Of a DNA stretch of 64,000 nucleotides, positions 33,640-45,827 are shown piece after piece. The position numbers were made by a program, and so were the translations under genes. The number at the start of each line of letters is the position of its first letter. Within the stretch, counting starts at the first letter, position 1. The stretch is from Vombatus ursinus. Its lineage: Eukaryota; Chordata; Mammalia; Diprotodontia; Vombatidae. The stretch covers positions 43,159,634-43,223,633 of the forward strand of contig NW_020954585.1 of the NCBI RefSeq assembly GCF_900497805.2. Reading direction: 5' to 3'. Under the pieces are notes generated by a model. It ran no database searches, was not told the origin of the DNA, and saw only the letters and a program-made list of their open reading frames with translations.

Positions 33640-36190
33640 AAACATTCAATACCTATACTTCACAGATTATTCTCAAAAATTGAGAAGGAAAGCACCCTAT
33701 CAGATTCCTCTTATCAGACAAACATAGTTCTAATAACTAAACCAGAAAAAGATAAAACATAGAGGAAAACTATAGGCCAATATAATCAATGAATATTGAT
33801 TCAAAAACTTTAAACAAAATCCTATCAAATAGACTATGGCAATTTATCTAAGAAGTCATTCATTATAAGCATGGGAGATTTATACCAGGGATACAAGGAT
33901 GATTCAGCATTAGAAAAACAATTTACATAATCAATCATGTTAAAAACCAAAATATCCAAAACCACATGATCATCTCAACAGGTAGAGAAAAAGTCCTTGA
34001 AAAAGTCCAATGATGTTTTATGCTAAAAATTCTACAAAGTATAAGTACAGAGGGGACCTTTGTAATATCATAAAAATAATTTCTCTAAAGCCAAAAGCAA
34101 ACATCATACACAATGTGGATACTCTAAAACTCTTCCAAAAAATACACTAGTCAAGCAAAGATGTTCATTCTTCCCTCTATTATTTGCTATAGTTCTGAAA
34201 ATGATAGCAACAGCAATAAGACAAAGAAATTAAAGGCATAAAGATAGATAAAAAGGAGATAAAACTATCTCTGTTTGCCAATAATATGATAATATAATTG
34301 GAAAATCCTAGGGAATCAGCAAAGATACTAATTGAGACAATTGTTTTAACAGTTTCAGACTACAAAATAAACTCTCAAAAATCAACATTATTTCTATATA
34401 ATAATAACAAAACACAAGAAGCAGTAATAAAAAGGGAAATTCCACCCCAAATAACTACAAAATATCTGGGGATTGACCTTTCAAAGCACTCAAAAATCTT
34501 GTATAGATTTGATTACAAAGTGCTCCCTAAAGAAATAAAGAATAATTTAAGTAACTAGAAGAATATTCATTGCTCATGGCTAGGCTGTGTCAATATATAA
34601 AATATTGTTTTCAATCTAATAAAAATGACAATACTACCAAAGCTGATTTATACTTTTAATGCTTTACCAACTAAATTATCCAGGGGATACTCCATTGAAT
34701 TGATAAAATAATAACCAGAATTAATTTGGAAAAAAAAGGGATCTAGAATACCAAGGAAAATGATGAAAAGAAATAAGGAGAAGGGGGAAATACAACTTCT
34801 AGACTTCAAACTACTTTATAAAACTACTTATAAAATATCTGATATTGATTAAAAATAGAAAGTAAGAGATCAATGGAACAGACTAGACAAGCAAGAATCA
34901 GAAATAATAATTTGTTTGGAACTGAATTAGGAATTCAGTGGGACTCAATTAGAAAGGCAATAACCCAGTATTTGATAAAGTAAAAAACATAAATTACCTA
35001 GGGAAAACCTCCTTTTATGATTAAAAAAATATAAAAACTGTTGGGAAAACTAGAAAGCAATCTGGCATGTATTAGTCTTAGACCAACGTCTTATACCATT
35101 TTCCCCAATGCATTCTAAATGGATGCATGACCTTCATATTAAAAATCAAACTATAAAAAATTAGAAGAGAAGGAGATCATATACCTCTCACAGCTATGGG
35201 TGTAAGATGTATTATTAACCAAATAAGAGATAGACTCAATTACAAAAAATAAAGTACATAACTTTGATTACATGAAACTGAAAAACTTATGCACAGACAA
35301 TATTAATGCATCTAGGATAAGAAAGAAGGCAATTAAATGGGAAAAAAATCTGTGTATCAAATTTCTCTGATAACAGTTTGGTATCTTAGATATATAAACA
35401 ATTAATAAATATACATACATAAGACAAACAACCATTCCCCAATAGATAAATGGTCAAAGGATATGAACAAACAATTTTTTTTGGTTTGTTTTATTTGGGG
35501 GAGGGGGGTGAGGCAATGGGGTGAAGTGACTTACCCAGGGTCATACAGCTAGTAAGTGTCAAGTGTCTGAGGCAAGATTTGAACTCAGTTCTTCCTGAAT
35601 CTAAGGCTCTATGTACTGTACCATCTAGCTGCCCTGAACAAACAATTTTAAAAAGAACTTCAAAGTATTCACAGCCACATGAAAGAATGTTATAAATCAC
35701 TAATAAAAAGAAATGCACATCAAAACAACCCTGAGGTTTCACCTTATACTTTGCAAATTGGCAAATATAATAAAAAAATGGGAATATTCAATGTTGGAGG
35801 GGTTGCGGAATGATAGGCACACTAGTCCATTGTTGGCAGAGCTGTAAAGTGGTACAATTATTTTGGAAAGTAATTTGGAATTATGCAAATAAAATGACTA
35901 CGATACCCTTATCCTTTGAACCAGAGACTCCATTGCTAGGTTTATAACTCCAAGGAAACTATCAATAAAAAAAAGTCCCAATATACACCAAAAGTGTTTA
36001 GATCAGCATTTTTTGGTGAGAGCAAGAATTGGAAAAGAATTGGAAAATCTAGGCTCACCAATCGAGAAATGGTTAAACAATTGTGGTACATGAATGTAAT
36101 GGGTTATGACTATTCTGTAAGAAATGATGTATGTGATGAATACAGAGAAGCATGAAAAGATCTACATGAACTGATGTAGAACCTGAATCA
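33640..36190 (+). mobile_element. Old L1 ORF2 (RT to C-terminus)
   Basis: Plus-strand L1 ORF2 in order: region before the palm (TATAGGCCAATATAATCAAT at 33770, an NYRPIS-like site), FIPGIQG near 33878, the palm with MIISTGREKV (33964), then a readable frame at 34298-34558 (SDYKINSQKSTLFLYNN, TTKYLGIDLSKHSK), the thumb and connection, and the C-terminus to about 36190. A SINE sits at 35480-35635. It is riddled with stops and short deletions and carries no 3' UTR or tail. This is one of the longest ORF2 stretches here. Confidence 0.8.
35480..35635 (-). mobile_element. WSINE-type SINE variant with TSD
   Basis: Reverse SINE of a slightly different subfamily (GGCAATGGGGTGAAGTGACT on the plus strand, as in the copy at 42013). 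TSD GAACAAACAATTT at 35465-35479 and 35636-35648. Confidence 0.9.
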
Positions 36191-36454
36191 GGACCCTAGT
36201 CCTAGCTACCTAGTGACCTTTTTAGTGTATCCCAGGACTTGCTCCATAACCATTCAAGAGGTTTCTCTTTACCACATGGTTAGCAGACCAGAACCAGGTA
36301 CAGAATACTGAATCATGCTCCAGATCTCTACAGGGCACTTTCATCACACATTATCATACCTTTTCAGAAGCAGGCTCCCTAAACTCTTTCACATGAGGGA
36401 TTGCATCAGCATCTGCATTAAATATACTGAATATATACAAGATAAATACAAGGT
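36191..36454. other. No gene recognised
   Basis: Short unassigned stretch between L1 and L2. Confidence 0.5.
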
Positions 36455-37640
36455 AAATTTTGAAGTGGGAAATCATTAGCAGCTGGAGGGATCAAAGCAG
36501 TCTTCACATAGAAAGTGACACTTTGGCTGAATTTTGAAAGAAAGAAAGCATTCTCAGAAGTGGATGTGAGGAGAGACTGCATTCCATGTGCAGGGGACTG
36601 CTGGTAAAGGGCATAGAGATAAGAGATGGAGTGTCATGTGTGAAGAACAGCAAGATGAGTTTGTATGGACCTTAGAGTTGTGGAAAGGGGGTAATGTATA
36701 ATCAGGCTCTCATCAATTAATCAATTAAGCTCATAATCACCAAACAATCTTGAAAGGTAGTGAAACGATTTAAGTGAAAGGTTGTGAAGTGATTTAAATG
36801 ACAGAGGAATTTATATTTTAGCTTGGAGGCAAGAGGGAATCATTAGAGTTTATTGAATAGGGGAGTGACATGGTCAGAAATTACACTTTAGGAAAGTCAC
36901 TTTGGCACCTGTGGAGAGGAGAGAGACATAAGGCAGGGACACCAATTCCGAGGCTATTGTATTAACTAAAGCAATAGGTAATGAGAGCCCGGATAAAGGT
37001 AATGAACATAGAAGTAGAGAAAAGGGGATGGATACAAAAGATGCTGTGTAGGTAAAAATTACAAGATCTGGCATTTGATTGGATAGGAGGAACAAAAAAG
37101 AGTGAAGAATTGAAAATAATGCCAAGGTCATTGTCTGGGTGACTAATAACATTGTTGCCCCTGACAGAAGTAGAGAAATTTGAAAGAGGGTCGAGTTTGA
37201 GGGTAGGGGGAGGCAAAGATTAGTTCTGGTTTTGAATACATTGAATTTTGAGTTGCCTATGAGACACTCAGTTTTAAATATCTAACAGGCAGTTGTAAAT
37301 GTCTAAACGGAGCTCATGAGACAGACTAGGGCTGGATAATATAGATCTAGGAGTTGATGATAATCAAACCCATGGGAGATGGTGAATTCACCAAGGGAGA
37401 AAGTGTAGAGAAAGAATAGTAGAAGACTCAGGACAAAGCCTTGGGGTACATCTGTAGTAAGGGCATGATACAGATGGTGAACAAGAAAAGGAGAATGAAA
37501 AGCAGCTAGATAAAGAAAAAGGGAAATGTGTCATTAAAAACCAAGAGGGGCTAAAACATCCAGCAGGAGAAAGTGGTTAAAGTGTTAAAATGCTGCCAAG
37601 AGGTAAAAAATGATGAGAATTAAGAAAAAAAGTGAGGTTG
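36455..37640 (-). mobile_element. L2 LINE ORF2 fragment
   Basis: The minus-strand frames at 36874-37152 and 36962-37216 carry LGIIFNSSLFFVPPIQS and FITFIRALITYC, which match the L2 ORF2 segment DSSLSLTPHIQS and ALITSRLDYC. The region to 37460 corresponds to the RT palm (LGDLIHSHGF-like near 37370-37400). Two overlapping frames show frameshifting. The A-rich remainder to 37640 is less certain. Confidence 0.75.
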
Positions 37641-37745
37641 TGACTTATCCAAGAGTCACTTAGCCTCTCTGTAACTCACTGTACAACCTCCAAGGTTTCT
37701 TCTAGTTTCAGATCTATAATTTTTTTTTAACAAAGGAAAGGGGAT

Positions 37746-37916
37746 GGGGCAGCTAGGTGGCGCAGTGGATAGAACACTGGCCCTGAAATCAGGAGGACCT
37801 GAGTTCAAATCCAGCCTCAGACCAAACACTTGACACTTACTAGCTGTGTGACCCTAGGCAAGTCACTTAACCCCAATTGCCTTAAAAAAAAAAAAGGCAA
37901 ATATTGGAAAAACAAA
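37746..37916 (+). mobile_element. WSINE1-like SINE with TSD
   Basis: Full SINE GGGGCAGCTAGGTGGCGCAG through CACTTAACCCCAATTGCC and an A tail. TSD AAAGGAAAGGGGAT at 37732-37745 and 37917-37930. This is the best-preserved plus-strand copy. Confidence 0.95.
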
Positions 37917-37930
37917 AAAGGAAAGGGGAT

Positions 37931-38670
37931 TGAACACACTGATCTCCTGGACTTAGATAAAGTTATGAAGTATACAATTAGTAACACAAAAACACAAATA
38001 AGTATTTATAATATTTTAGGTATAAAAAAAATCACAGCCAGAGTCATAGCTACCAATAACTAATACTGCAGAGGAATTCTCCTTAATTCTAGAAATGGTT
38101 CCACCATTCAGTTCACTCAGGATACAAGTTAAAGTTTCTCAACAGCACTCTATATTTCTTCTCAAGACAAGAGTTAAATTCGATTTCTCAGTAAATAGGT
38201 TTTTTCCTCATCCTTCCTCTCATTCAATCTCCTTCCAGTCATAATAGTTAACTCTCCACAGTAACAGTTTAAAATCTCCAGTCTCCTCAGTGAATTCTCT
38301 TTGCAGTATTTCTTCACAACATGAGTTAAATAATTCTACAAAGAAATGTTTTTCTTTATCTGTCTTCTCCACAGTCTCTCTCAAACTTTCTCTTAAAACT
38401 GGCATCCCAGAGGTCAGTCCCTCACCATTCTATCCAGTTCTTAAAGTTATAGTAGCAGTAATAAAAGTCTCGGTAAGAGAAGCAATTGGAATTGGTGTTG
38501 GATTGTGAACATACAGATAATAAACAGCAAAACTGAGACACAATCAAGTTGATTTGTGCTCCTCTAATTGACTTTTAAGGTTGTTACCACTTTCTAAGAT
38601 CAGGCCCCAGAAACTGAGAAAGATTCTTGGAGATGGCAGGGAACTTTTTTTCACTCCCAGTAATCTACAG
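37931..38670. other. No gene recognised
   Basis: Unassigned. The short frames here, such as 38290-38508, show no recognisable domain. Confidence 0.5.
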
Positions 38671-38866
38671 CAGGAGTTCTTAACCTGGCCTCTGTGAACC
38701 TGAAGTTTGTTTGTTTTCTAATAATTTTGATAGCTGTATTTCAATATAATTGATTTCCTTTGTATTCTTGTATCTTTTATTTATGCATTTAAAAACCTTA
38801 CTCTGAGAAGGGGCCCATGGGTTTCACCAGATGGGTCCATGACACAAAAAAGGTTAAGAACCCTTG
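38671..38866 (-). mobile_element. Small hAT-type (MER5/Charlie-like) MITE
   Basis: Terminal inverted repeats CAGGAGTTCTTAACCT (38671-38686) and AGGTTAAGAACCCTTG (38851-38866) match at 14 of 16 positions. The interior (GGGTCCATGACACAAAAA near the right end, read in reverse) follows a common ancient mammalian nonautonomous hAT family. It has no coding capacity. The expected 8-bp TSD is only half conserved, consistent with great age. Confidence 0.7.
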
Positions 38867-39960
38867 ATTTTTGGAGGGTGATTGCCTCCAGGGCCTCACT
38901 TCCATACGTAGATGTACAAGGACCAGGTTCATACTTTCCATATGCCTGTGTACCCATAGCTTGTTCACATATAACCTGGATTAGCACACAAGATAAAAAG
39001 AGGAGCTAGCTGAAAGAATTAAAAGTGATGGGATTGCTTTATATTTCTCTTCTGTGGTTCAACTGTACTGCATGAGTTGTTCTATTTATAAATACACAGG
39101 TTAATTTTAGTCAAATGCCAAAGTGCTGCTTTTTTGACTGTCTGGTATAAGAGTTGCATTATGTATTCAGGATGACTCTTAGAATGCCTACCTATGGAAA
39201 AAGCAGATACTGAAACAGTAATAAAAAAAAACAACATCTTGAAGGAATTTATTCCTAGACTGAGTGCAAGGGATTATAGATATAACATTTTCACTGCCCA
39301 TATCACCATAAGCCTGTGGAGATAGTAAAATGGTCAAATGGACTTTTAAAAATAACTAATAAGTGTGCTGAAACTGGACTTAAATGAACAAATGTGTTGT
39401 CCATAGTCTTATGAGCATGAAGTGTATCAGCAACAAGAGAAAATGGGCATTAGCTACGTGAAATTCACTGATGTGCCACTCCAGAATGAAGAGGATGTAT
39501 CATAACCATCTTACTCCACTCTCTGGGAAAGGAACAGGTCCTTAGTTCCTGGCTCCCAAAATAGACGTAGCTGGTTTCCTTTTGGCTAGATCTTATAGAA
39601 CTATTTTGAACCATTCTTTTCTTGTCGTGTGAATTATAGACTGATCTGAATTATCATAATGAGACTGCCCCATCACTTCAGGCTTGTCATATTGTCAGGA
39701 TGTCTATAAAAGTACCTTCCTCCGGCTATTGTATCAATATGCCAGAAATTCAAATATTTCCAAATGCTGGGCATACCCCCATATTCCACGTACCTCACCA
39801 AGTGGTGTCCCAATCATACCTGTGCCCTTTACATAGAACAACACACGTGCTAACTAACCACAATGGGACAATGTTACCCAGGACATTGGACATGAGACAA
39901 ATGTCACCTTTCAGGATTGATACAAACATCCCTGGACACAAAGAAATGCAGCCAATATTC
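38867..39960. other. No gene recognised
   Basis: About 1.1 kb of low-repeat DNA. The 96-residue open frame at 39700-39990 runs into a SINE and has no recognisable domain. Confidence 0.45.
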
Positions 39961-40217
39961 CTGCTGCTGTTGTTGTCCAGTCATGGCTGACTCTTCATGA
40001 ACCTGTGGACCACAGCACACCAATACTGTCCATGAGGTTTTCTTGGCAAAGATACTGGAGTGGTTTCCTATTTCCTTCTCCAGTGGATTAAGGCAAATAG
40101 AGGTGAAGTGACTTGGCCAGTGTCACATAGCTAATAAGGGTCTAGAAAGGATTTGAACTCAGGTCTTCCTGACTTCAGGTCCAACACTCTATACATTGAG
40201 CTACCTAGCTGCCTCGT
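39961..40217 (-). mobile_element. RTE-tailed SINE
   Basis: Reverse orientation: it starts with GTTGTTGTCCAGTCATGGCT and GGTTTTCTTGGCAAAGATAC (the RTE tail) and ends with GAGCTACCTAGCTGCC (the tRNA head). It includes the longer BovB-like tail portion (CTGTGGACCACAGCACACCA), absent from the other copies. Confidence 0.9.
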
Positions 40218-40324
40218 AACATACCTGCCACGTTTCCCTCATTCACCTTAGCCCTACCTTACCATAGTCCACATCCTGCCCTGCCCTCCTTTTCCTCTGC
40301 ACCCTCTAGAATTCCTGCTGTACT

Positions 40325-40392
40325 GCTAATAAGCTTCACTTCAGCTTGGATTGCTTCACTTCACCTCGGATTGCTTCACTTCACATTCCATA
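40325..40392. repeat. Short tandem repeat, about 21-bp unit
   Basis: Units of the form GGATTGCTTCACTTCACCTC repeat about 2.5 times. Confidence 0.75.
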
Positions 40393-40589
40393 TTCTTTCC
40401 CTAATTGAAATGCAGAAGACACTGCATCCCTAGCTACCCATTCTAATACCAGGTGACCCTTCTTTTATACCCCCCATCTTATTAGAAAGAAGGAATAGAC
40501 ATACTTTTTGCTTCTTGTTGCTTTTAAGTTCACTCCATTAATTCACACCATCTAGTACAGATGTTTGTCATGGTTACTTATGAACCCAT

Positions 40590-41155
40590 AGGCAATTCCC
40601 CTGCATTTCTTAAAAACGTCAGCGTATGGTTCACAGGTCCCCTCCAACCCAACTCTGCACTCGTACTCAGGGACTTCAATAGACGCAGAATTGTCCTCTC
40701 AAACGCTCTGGCCTCCCAGTTCCTCCACTTCCTCAACTCCCCTTATCTGTATCTTAATTTCACCTCAGCCACACATAGGAATAGTCATACCTTTGAATTT
40801 ACCATTACTTATGAATGTGTTGGCTCCATGATCCAGAATTTCTTCCTTCCATTTATTACTATTTTTAAAATTATTTCTATTTATTTATTTAATTATTATT
40901 CTATCCTGTATATTATTATTATTCCATTTCTTATCCTTACCATTTGCTTTATTCTTCCTGAAACATTTCTACATTTTCACCCCGAACTCCAGTTCCTCCA
41001 CACCTCCTTGTTGTCCTTGTCTAACATCCCTGCTCCATTCTCTCTTCCTCCCTTCACCTCTGTTTGATCCTCTGTTTGACCTTCTTATTATACACTGTCC
41101 TCTACCCTTAATCTATTGCTTCTTTTTCTGCTTTGCCAAACCACAGTCCTGAATT
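40590..41155 (+). mobile_element. L2 LINE fragment, endonuclease C-terminus and linker
   Basis: Within the frame 40561-41067, LVLRDFNRR corresponds to the endonuclease GDFN motif, FLHFLNSPYLYLNFTS to its DFLQFLNS region, and ATHRNSHTFEFTI to the THRNGHTLDL motif of L2. An AT-rich expansion lies at 40860-40920. The open frame is a remnant, not a host gene. Confidence 0.7.
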
Positions 41156-41229
41156 TCCCCCAGCACCTACTTTCTCCACTCCAGAGTTTGGATTGAGCTG
41201 AGGCTGGAGATAACCAAGGTACATTGATA

Positions 41230-41628
41230 GGGGGACAGAAAGGAGAAAGAGGTCGAGACTAAAGAGAAAGGGTGTTCAGTAGGGTATGTTGGCAATCAAA
41301 CTAGCCTCCACACAGTACTATCAGAAGGTGGAGGCTCAGGTTTACCTTCTCAGAAAGAAAGAAGATGGTCTCCACAAGCCACTTGTGTCCCACTTCATGC
41401 CTACCATGTTCTCTCTCACATGGTACATGGCCTGTCAGGTCATTCTGCACCCGGAGGAGATGGCTGTGCCTGGAAAAGTCCTGAAGCTAAACTTGATCTT
41501 AAGACCAATGATAATCTTGGAGAAAGGTCAGCCTTTTACCCCGAGGGGTAATGGCAGAACCATTGGTCCTGACCTGATAACTAACATGAGCTATGACTGA
41601 CTAGGACAAGGACATTAAGTGGAGCTGA
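41230..41628 (+). pseudogene. TUFM: TUFM processed pseudogene (3' part)
   Basis: TUFM encodes mitochondrial elongation factor Tu, the GTPase that brings aminoacyl-tRNA to the mitoribosome. The 104-residue frame 41286-41600 matches its domain [53 protein letters not shown] and [13 protein letters not shown] frame change near 41590 leads to MTD-stop-DKDIKWS and a stop at 41626-41628, the family's MTEEEKNIKWG terminus. Upstream, 41230-41285 keeps faint similarity. Only the last quarter of the roughly 450-residue protein is present, with no introns, so this is a 5'-truncated retrocopy. No clear A tail or TSD was found. Confidence 0.85.
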
Positions 41629-42012
41629 ACTCAACTCTGGTCTTCTTTCCCTCATCAGTATCTCACTTACCTGAGTCAAGAAGCTCAAATTTAGGAAGTG
41701 AAAAATATCCCTCAAGATTTTCCTGGCACAAAAACATTCTATTCTAGGTCTGCTTCTCACAAACAGGAAGGAATTGGTCACTGGATGTGATGGGAAACTT
41801 TGAGGAGAAGTGATCACTTTTTCTTAGAGTTCATGATACAGAAAGAGAGGAAAATTTGGCAAAGTTTTGTGTACATTCTAGATTTTGGGAAAGCAAATTT
41901 CAAAGATTTCAGAGGAAGGTTAGGTACAATCCCATAGAATAAAATTCTGCAGGGGAAGTTAGCCCAGGAGGGATAACAGAGAAGAAGCAATGAGGGATGA
42001 AGGTTTTTTTTG
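41629..42012. other. No gene recognised; possible TUFM 3' flank
   Basis: Unassigned sequence downstream of the pseudogene stop. It could include retrocopied 3' UTR, but I see no proof. Confidence 0.4.
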
Positions 42013-42164
42013 TTTTGTTTTGTTTTTTTGGTGCTAGGCAATGGGGTGAAGTGACTTGCCCAGGGTCACACAGCTAGTAAGTGTCAAGTGTCTGTGGTCA
42101 CATTTGAACTCAGATCTTCCTGAATCCAGGCTGGTGCTCTATCCACTGCGCCCCCTAGCTGCTC
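42013..42164 (-). mobile_element. WSINE-type SINE variant
   Basis: T-rich tail, GGCAATGGGGTGAAGTGACT, through CGCCCCCTAGCTGCTCC; same subfamily as the copy at 35480. TSD not clear. Confidence 0.9.
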
Positions 42165-42724
42165 CACAGGAGTGAAGTTCTAAAGATGGAACAAGAAAGA
42201 ATTCTGATGAGGAGGAAGAAGGTGAGCTGTCTAAAAGACTGATGGAGAGGCACAGGACATTCATCAACAAACTTAGATTTTTAGAAGACATATACAGGAG
42301 ATGGAAGCTAAGGCAAATGGAAGAATACAGATAGAAAAGGTCTTTTCAGAATGATCTTGTCAGAACAGCATCAGTAGTGTTAAAATCAGAATGAGCTGAG
42401 GCTGGCAAGGAAAGCTAAGAACAATAAAAAAGGTTTGCTTGGGTTTCTTAAAACACTATCTTGCGGGAGGAGGGCAGAAACAGGAGGATCAAAAAAGGAA
42501 TGAAACTTCTGCTAAGGGTGGGTGGAAAAATAACTGATGACAGAGAAAGCAGAGCTGCTCCGGACTTGTTTTTCTCCTGTTTTCTCTATCAAAGAGAATG
42601 TTCATCAGACTAGAAAGGACAAAATATATATGATTAGGACAGAATTGAGACACAAGATAAGTAAGAAATAGCAAAACAGCACGTAGATGTTCTCAATGAA
42701 TTTAAGTTACCTGCTCACATGACA

Positions 42725-42960
42725 TATCCTCAAACAATCATAAAAATATCCAACATATATTTATAGACCTTTAAAGTCCACATAGTTATATTATATTTAT
42801 ATAAATTTCTTTATATCATGTAATATAGTATTTATATTATATTATTACATTTGTATTCATGTTACAAATTTATTTCTATTATATATCATAATAGATTATA
42901 TATTTAAGTCATAAATATTTATATTTGTTTTTATTTATATTTCTATTTTATATTTTTATT
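42725..42960. repeat. AT-rich low-complexity block
   Basis: Runs of TATATT/TTATAT; no coding content. Confidence 0.85.
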
Positions 42961-42964
42961 TAAA

Positions 42965-43190
42965 GATTGTAAAGCATTTTGCATATACTAACTCATTTGA
43001 GTCCCACAACAGCACTGTGAGGTAGGTATTACATGCATTATTATTCCAATTTTGAAGATGTAGATACAGGTTCAAAGGTGTTGTGACTTGCCCATGTTCA
43101 AACAGCTGTTAAGTATCAGAGATGGAATTGAAATCCAGGTCTTCCTAACTCCAGTTCTAACATTCTCCACTGTGTTTTAACATTCTCTGC
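42965..43190 (-). repeat. MIR SINE
   Basis: Reverse MIR: AAAGCATTTTGCATATACTA, AGCACTGTGAGGTAGGTATT, GTGACTTGCCCATG and AATCCAGGTCTTCCTAACTC. Confidence 0.8.
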
Positions 43191-43561
43191 CTTCTGTGCT
43201 AGAAGAATTGGCAGCTGTAATTGTTAACCTACAGACAGCAATCTTTCAAAGATTGTAGAGAACAGGAGACCCACCACAGCATCAAATAAAGGAAAATGTC
43301 TTGATTTTCAAAAATGCGGAGGAAAATGAAATCTGTGAGCTCTAAACTGGTGATCTTTATTTCAATTCCTAATAAAATTCTAGAGTGTGTAAAAATAAAA
43401 GGAATGGGTGGTATACATTTAGAAAAGAAAGTGATCACAAAGAGCCAGTGTGACTTCAATGAGAAAAGATCGTGTTAGGCTAACCTTATTTTCTTTTTTG
43501 ACCGGATCACTGAATTGGTAGATCAGGAGAATGCTGCAGGGATAGTTTACCTGGCTTTTAG

Positions 43562-43739
43562 TGTAAAGCTTGCTTGACCTCATTTTATTTTGCTTTGCAT
43601 TTACCTTGCACTGTCCCCATCCAGGAGGGATCTTAGTCCTTTCTTGCCACGGGGAAGGACTGCTCATGGCTTGAGTAACCTTAGACAACTAATACAAACA
43701 GAGTTTACTCTGAGGTGAAGTCAATTGAATTTTGGGCTG
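43562..43739. other. Unassigned sequence in the CR1/L3 insertion block
   Basis: First part of a 3.1-kb block (43562-46666) that splits the CR1/L3 element. No family recognised. Confidence 0.4.
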
Positions 43740-45645
43740 CTTTGGGACATTTAGTCAATAAGCATTTCTTTAGCTCGTACTATGTACTAGGCACTGTGTT
43801 AAGCTTTGGCCATACAAGGAAAGGCAAGAGACAGTCTCTGTTCTCAAGGAGCTCATAGCCTAATAAAGAGACAACATGCAAATAACTATGTACAAGCAAG
43901 ATATATGCAAGATAAACTGGGGATAATATATCACTAGAGGGACGGAACTAGCATTGAGGGGAATCAGGAAAGTTTCTTGTAGAAGAGGGGATTTGATCTG
44001 GATTTGAAGGAAACAGGAAGCAGAGGAAGCATTCCAGGCATTTGGGACAACTAGAGAAAATGTCTGGAGTCAGGAGTAGAGGGTCTTGTTCAACGAACAG
44101 CAAACAAGTCAGTGTTACTGGATCATAAAGTGTATGGCGTCAGGGAGTGGCGGAGGGGCAGGGAGGAAGGTATTAAAAACACTGGGAAAGTAGAAAGGGT
44201 CCAGGTTATCCAAGGCTTTAAAAGTCAAACGGAGGATTTTCTATTTGATTCTAGAGGTGATCCTAGAGGTTCGGTTTATTCAATAGGGGAGTGACACTGT
44301 CAGATCCGAGCTTTAGGAAGATTAATTTCACGGCTGAGCGGAGGATAGACTGGAGTGGCGACAGAGTGGAGGCAGACAGACCAATCAGCAGACCATTGCA
44401 ACAGTCCAGGCACCAGGTAATGAGGGCCGGCACCACTGTGATAGCAGTGTCCGAGGAGAGGAGTCATGCATGAGAGTTGTTATGAAGGTAAAATTGACAG
44501 GCTTTTGTTTCTTCTTTCACAACATGACCAATATGGAAATCTGTTTTACAGGATTGTACATATATGATCTACAAATTGCTTACTGTCTTAGGGATAGGAG
44601 AGGTAAGGGAGGGAGGGAGGGAGGGAGAAAGTCTGGAACTCATTTTTTTAAATGAATGTTAAAATTTGTCTTTACATGTAATTGGGGAAAAATACACTAA
44701 AAATAATTAATAATATTAAAAATAATTAATCAAAAAATGGACAGCCCTTGGCAACAGATTAGATAGGAAAAGTGCTCCTCAGACCTAGGTTTAAGCCTAA
44801 CTGGGAGAAGGGTGGAACACAATAGAGAAGTTTAGAGGGAGGGGAGAATTCCATTTTGGACATATTGGGCTTAAGATGTCTGTGGGACATCCAGTTTGGG
44901 ACGTCCAATAGGCAGTTGAAGATGAGAGTCCGGAGGGTAGGAGAGAGGTTGGGGCTGGATAAATTTATATGAAAATCATCAGCACAGGGATAATTGAAAC
45001 CATGGAAGCTAATGAGATCACCAAGCGAAATAGTCCAGACGGAAAAGAGAAGAGGACCCAGGACAGAGCCTTGGGGGACCCTTATTTTTAGTAGCATTGT
45101 TTGGATGAAGGTCCAGCAAAGAAGACTGAGAAGGAGTGGTCAGACAGGTAGGAGGGGAACCAGGATAGAACAGTTCCCTGAAAACCTAGTGAGGAGAGTA
45201 TCAAGGAAAAAAGGGAGACCTCAACAATGTCAAAAGCTGCAGAGAGGCCAAAAAGGATGAGGACTGAAAAAAAGTCATTAGATTTGGCAATTAAGAGATT
45301 ATTGGTAATTTCGGAAAAAGCAATTTTGTTTGAATGATGAGGTCAGAAGCCAGATTGTTGAGAACTAAAAGGAGAGTAAGAGGAAAAGTAGTAGAGGCAC
45401 TATTGTACACAGCCTTCTCAAAGAATTGAGCTACAAAAGGGAGAAGGCATTTGGGGCAACAGCTAATGGGGATGGATGAATACAGTGAAAGTCACTTCCT
45501 TTAGAGGAAATACTCCAGAGGGAGCTAGAGAAGAAAACACAGAAAACACTCCAGACATGCCAAATAGATAGACTGACCCTTCGGCATTAATTCTTGGAAA
45601 AAGTGTCATCTACCCTTGGGGAGAAGACAGATTGGTGATTAGCCA
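43740..45645 (-). mobile_element. L2 LINE with reverse transcriptase remnant
   Basis: The 3' end lies at the left: AATAAGCATTTCTTTAGCTC and CACTGTGTTAAGC are the reversed L2 tail. The RT frame is visible at 44759-45097: [36 protein letters not shown] (the YADD site reads CADD) and [19 protein letters not shown]. The remainder runs to about 45645. Stops and indels are present. An L1 tail is inserted at about 44495-44742. At nearly 2 kb it is the longest L2 here. Confidence 0.85.
44495..44742 (+). mobile_element. Short L1 3'-UTR insertion inside L2
   Basis: CACAACATGACCAATATGGA, the GGGA-repeat stretch (about 44608-44633) and ATGTAATTGGGGAAAAATAC are the L1 tail. Imperfect flanking repeats AAATTGACAGGCTTT and AAATGGACAGCCCTT may be the TSD. 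Confidence 0.8.
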
Positions 45646-45827
45646 GGAAAAGAATGTCTTCTCTACAGAAATCTTATTTAAATAATTACCTAAGAGATGT
45701 AATGAGATGGTTCCCTTTTGCCCCACTTGTAACTTGGATATGGAGGTGGGATACACTTGGAAGCATTTTTCTTATTCTAGTGCCTTTCCTCTGTTATTTC
45801 GAATATAGCTTGTTGTACCTAGCTATT
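45646..45827. other. Unassigned sequence in the insertion block
   Basis: Between L2 and a SINE. It contains no recognised gene. Confidence 0.4.

Larger units (their letters stand above)
42170..43561 (+). mobile_element. CR1/L3 LINE, part 1 (linker and start of RT)
   Basis: GGCAAGGAAAGCTAAGAACA followed by AAAAAGGTTTGCTTGGGTT is the conserved CR1/L3 pre-RT segment. 43430-43561 is the start of the RT domain (QCDFNEKRSC-like, then LVDQENAAGIVYLAF-like), ending at GTTTACCTGGCTTTTAGT. An AT-rich block (42725-42960) and a minus-strand MIR (42965-43190) interrupt it. The homology resumes at 46667. Confidence 0.65.

Noticed and set aside
39700-39990. 96-residue open frame
   Set aside because: No recognisable domain and it runs into a SINE; support too weak for a gene.
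40561-41067. 168-residue open frame
   Set aside because: It is the decayed L2 endonuclease end and linker, not a host protein.
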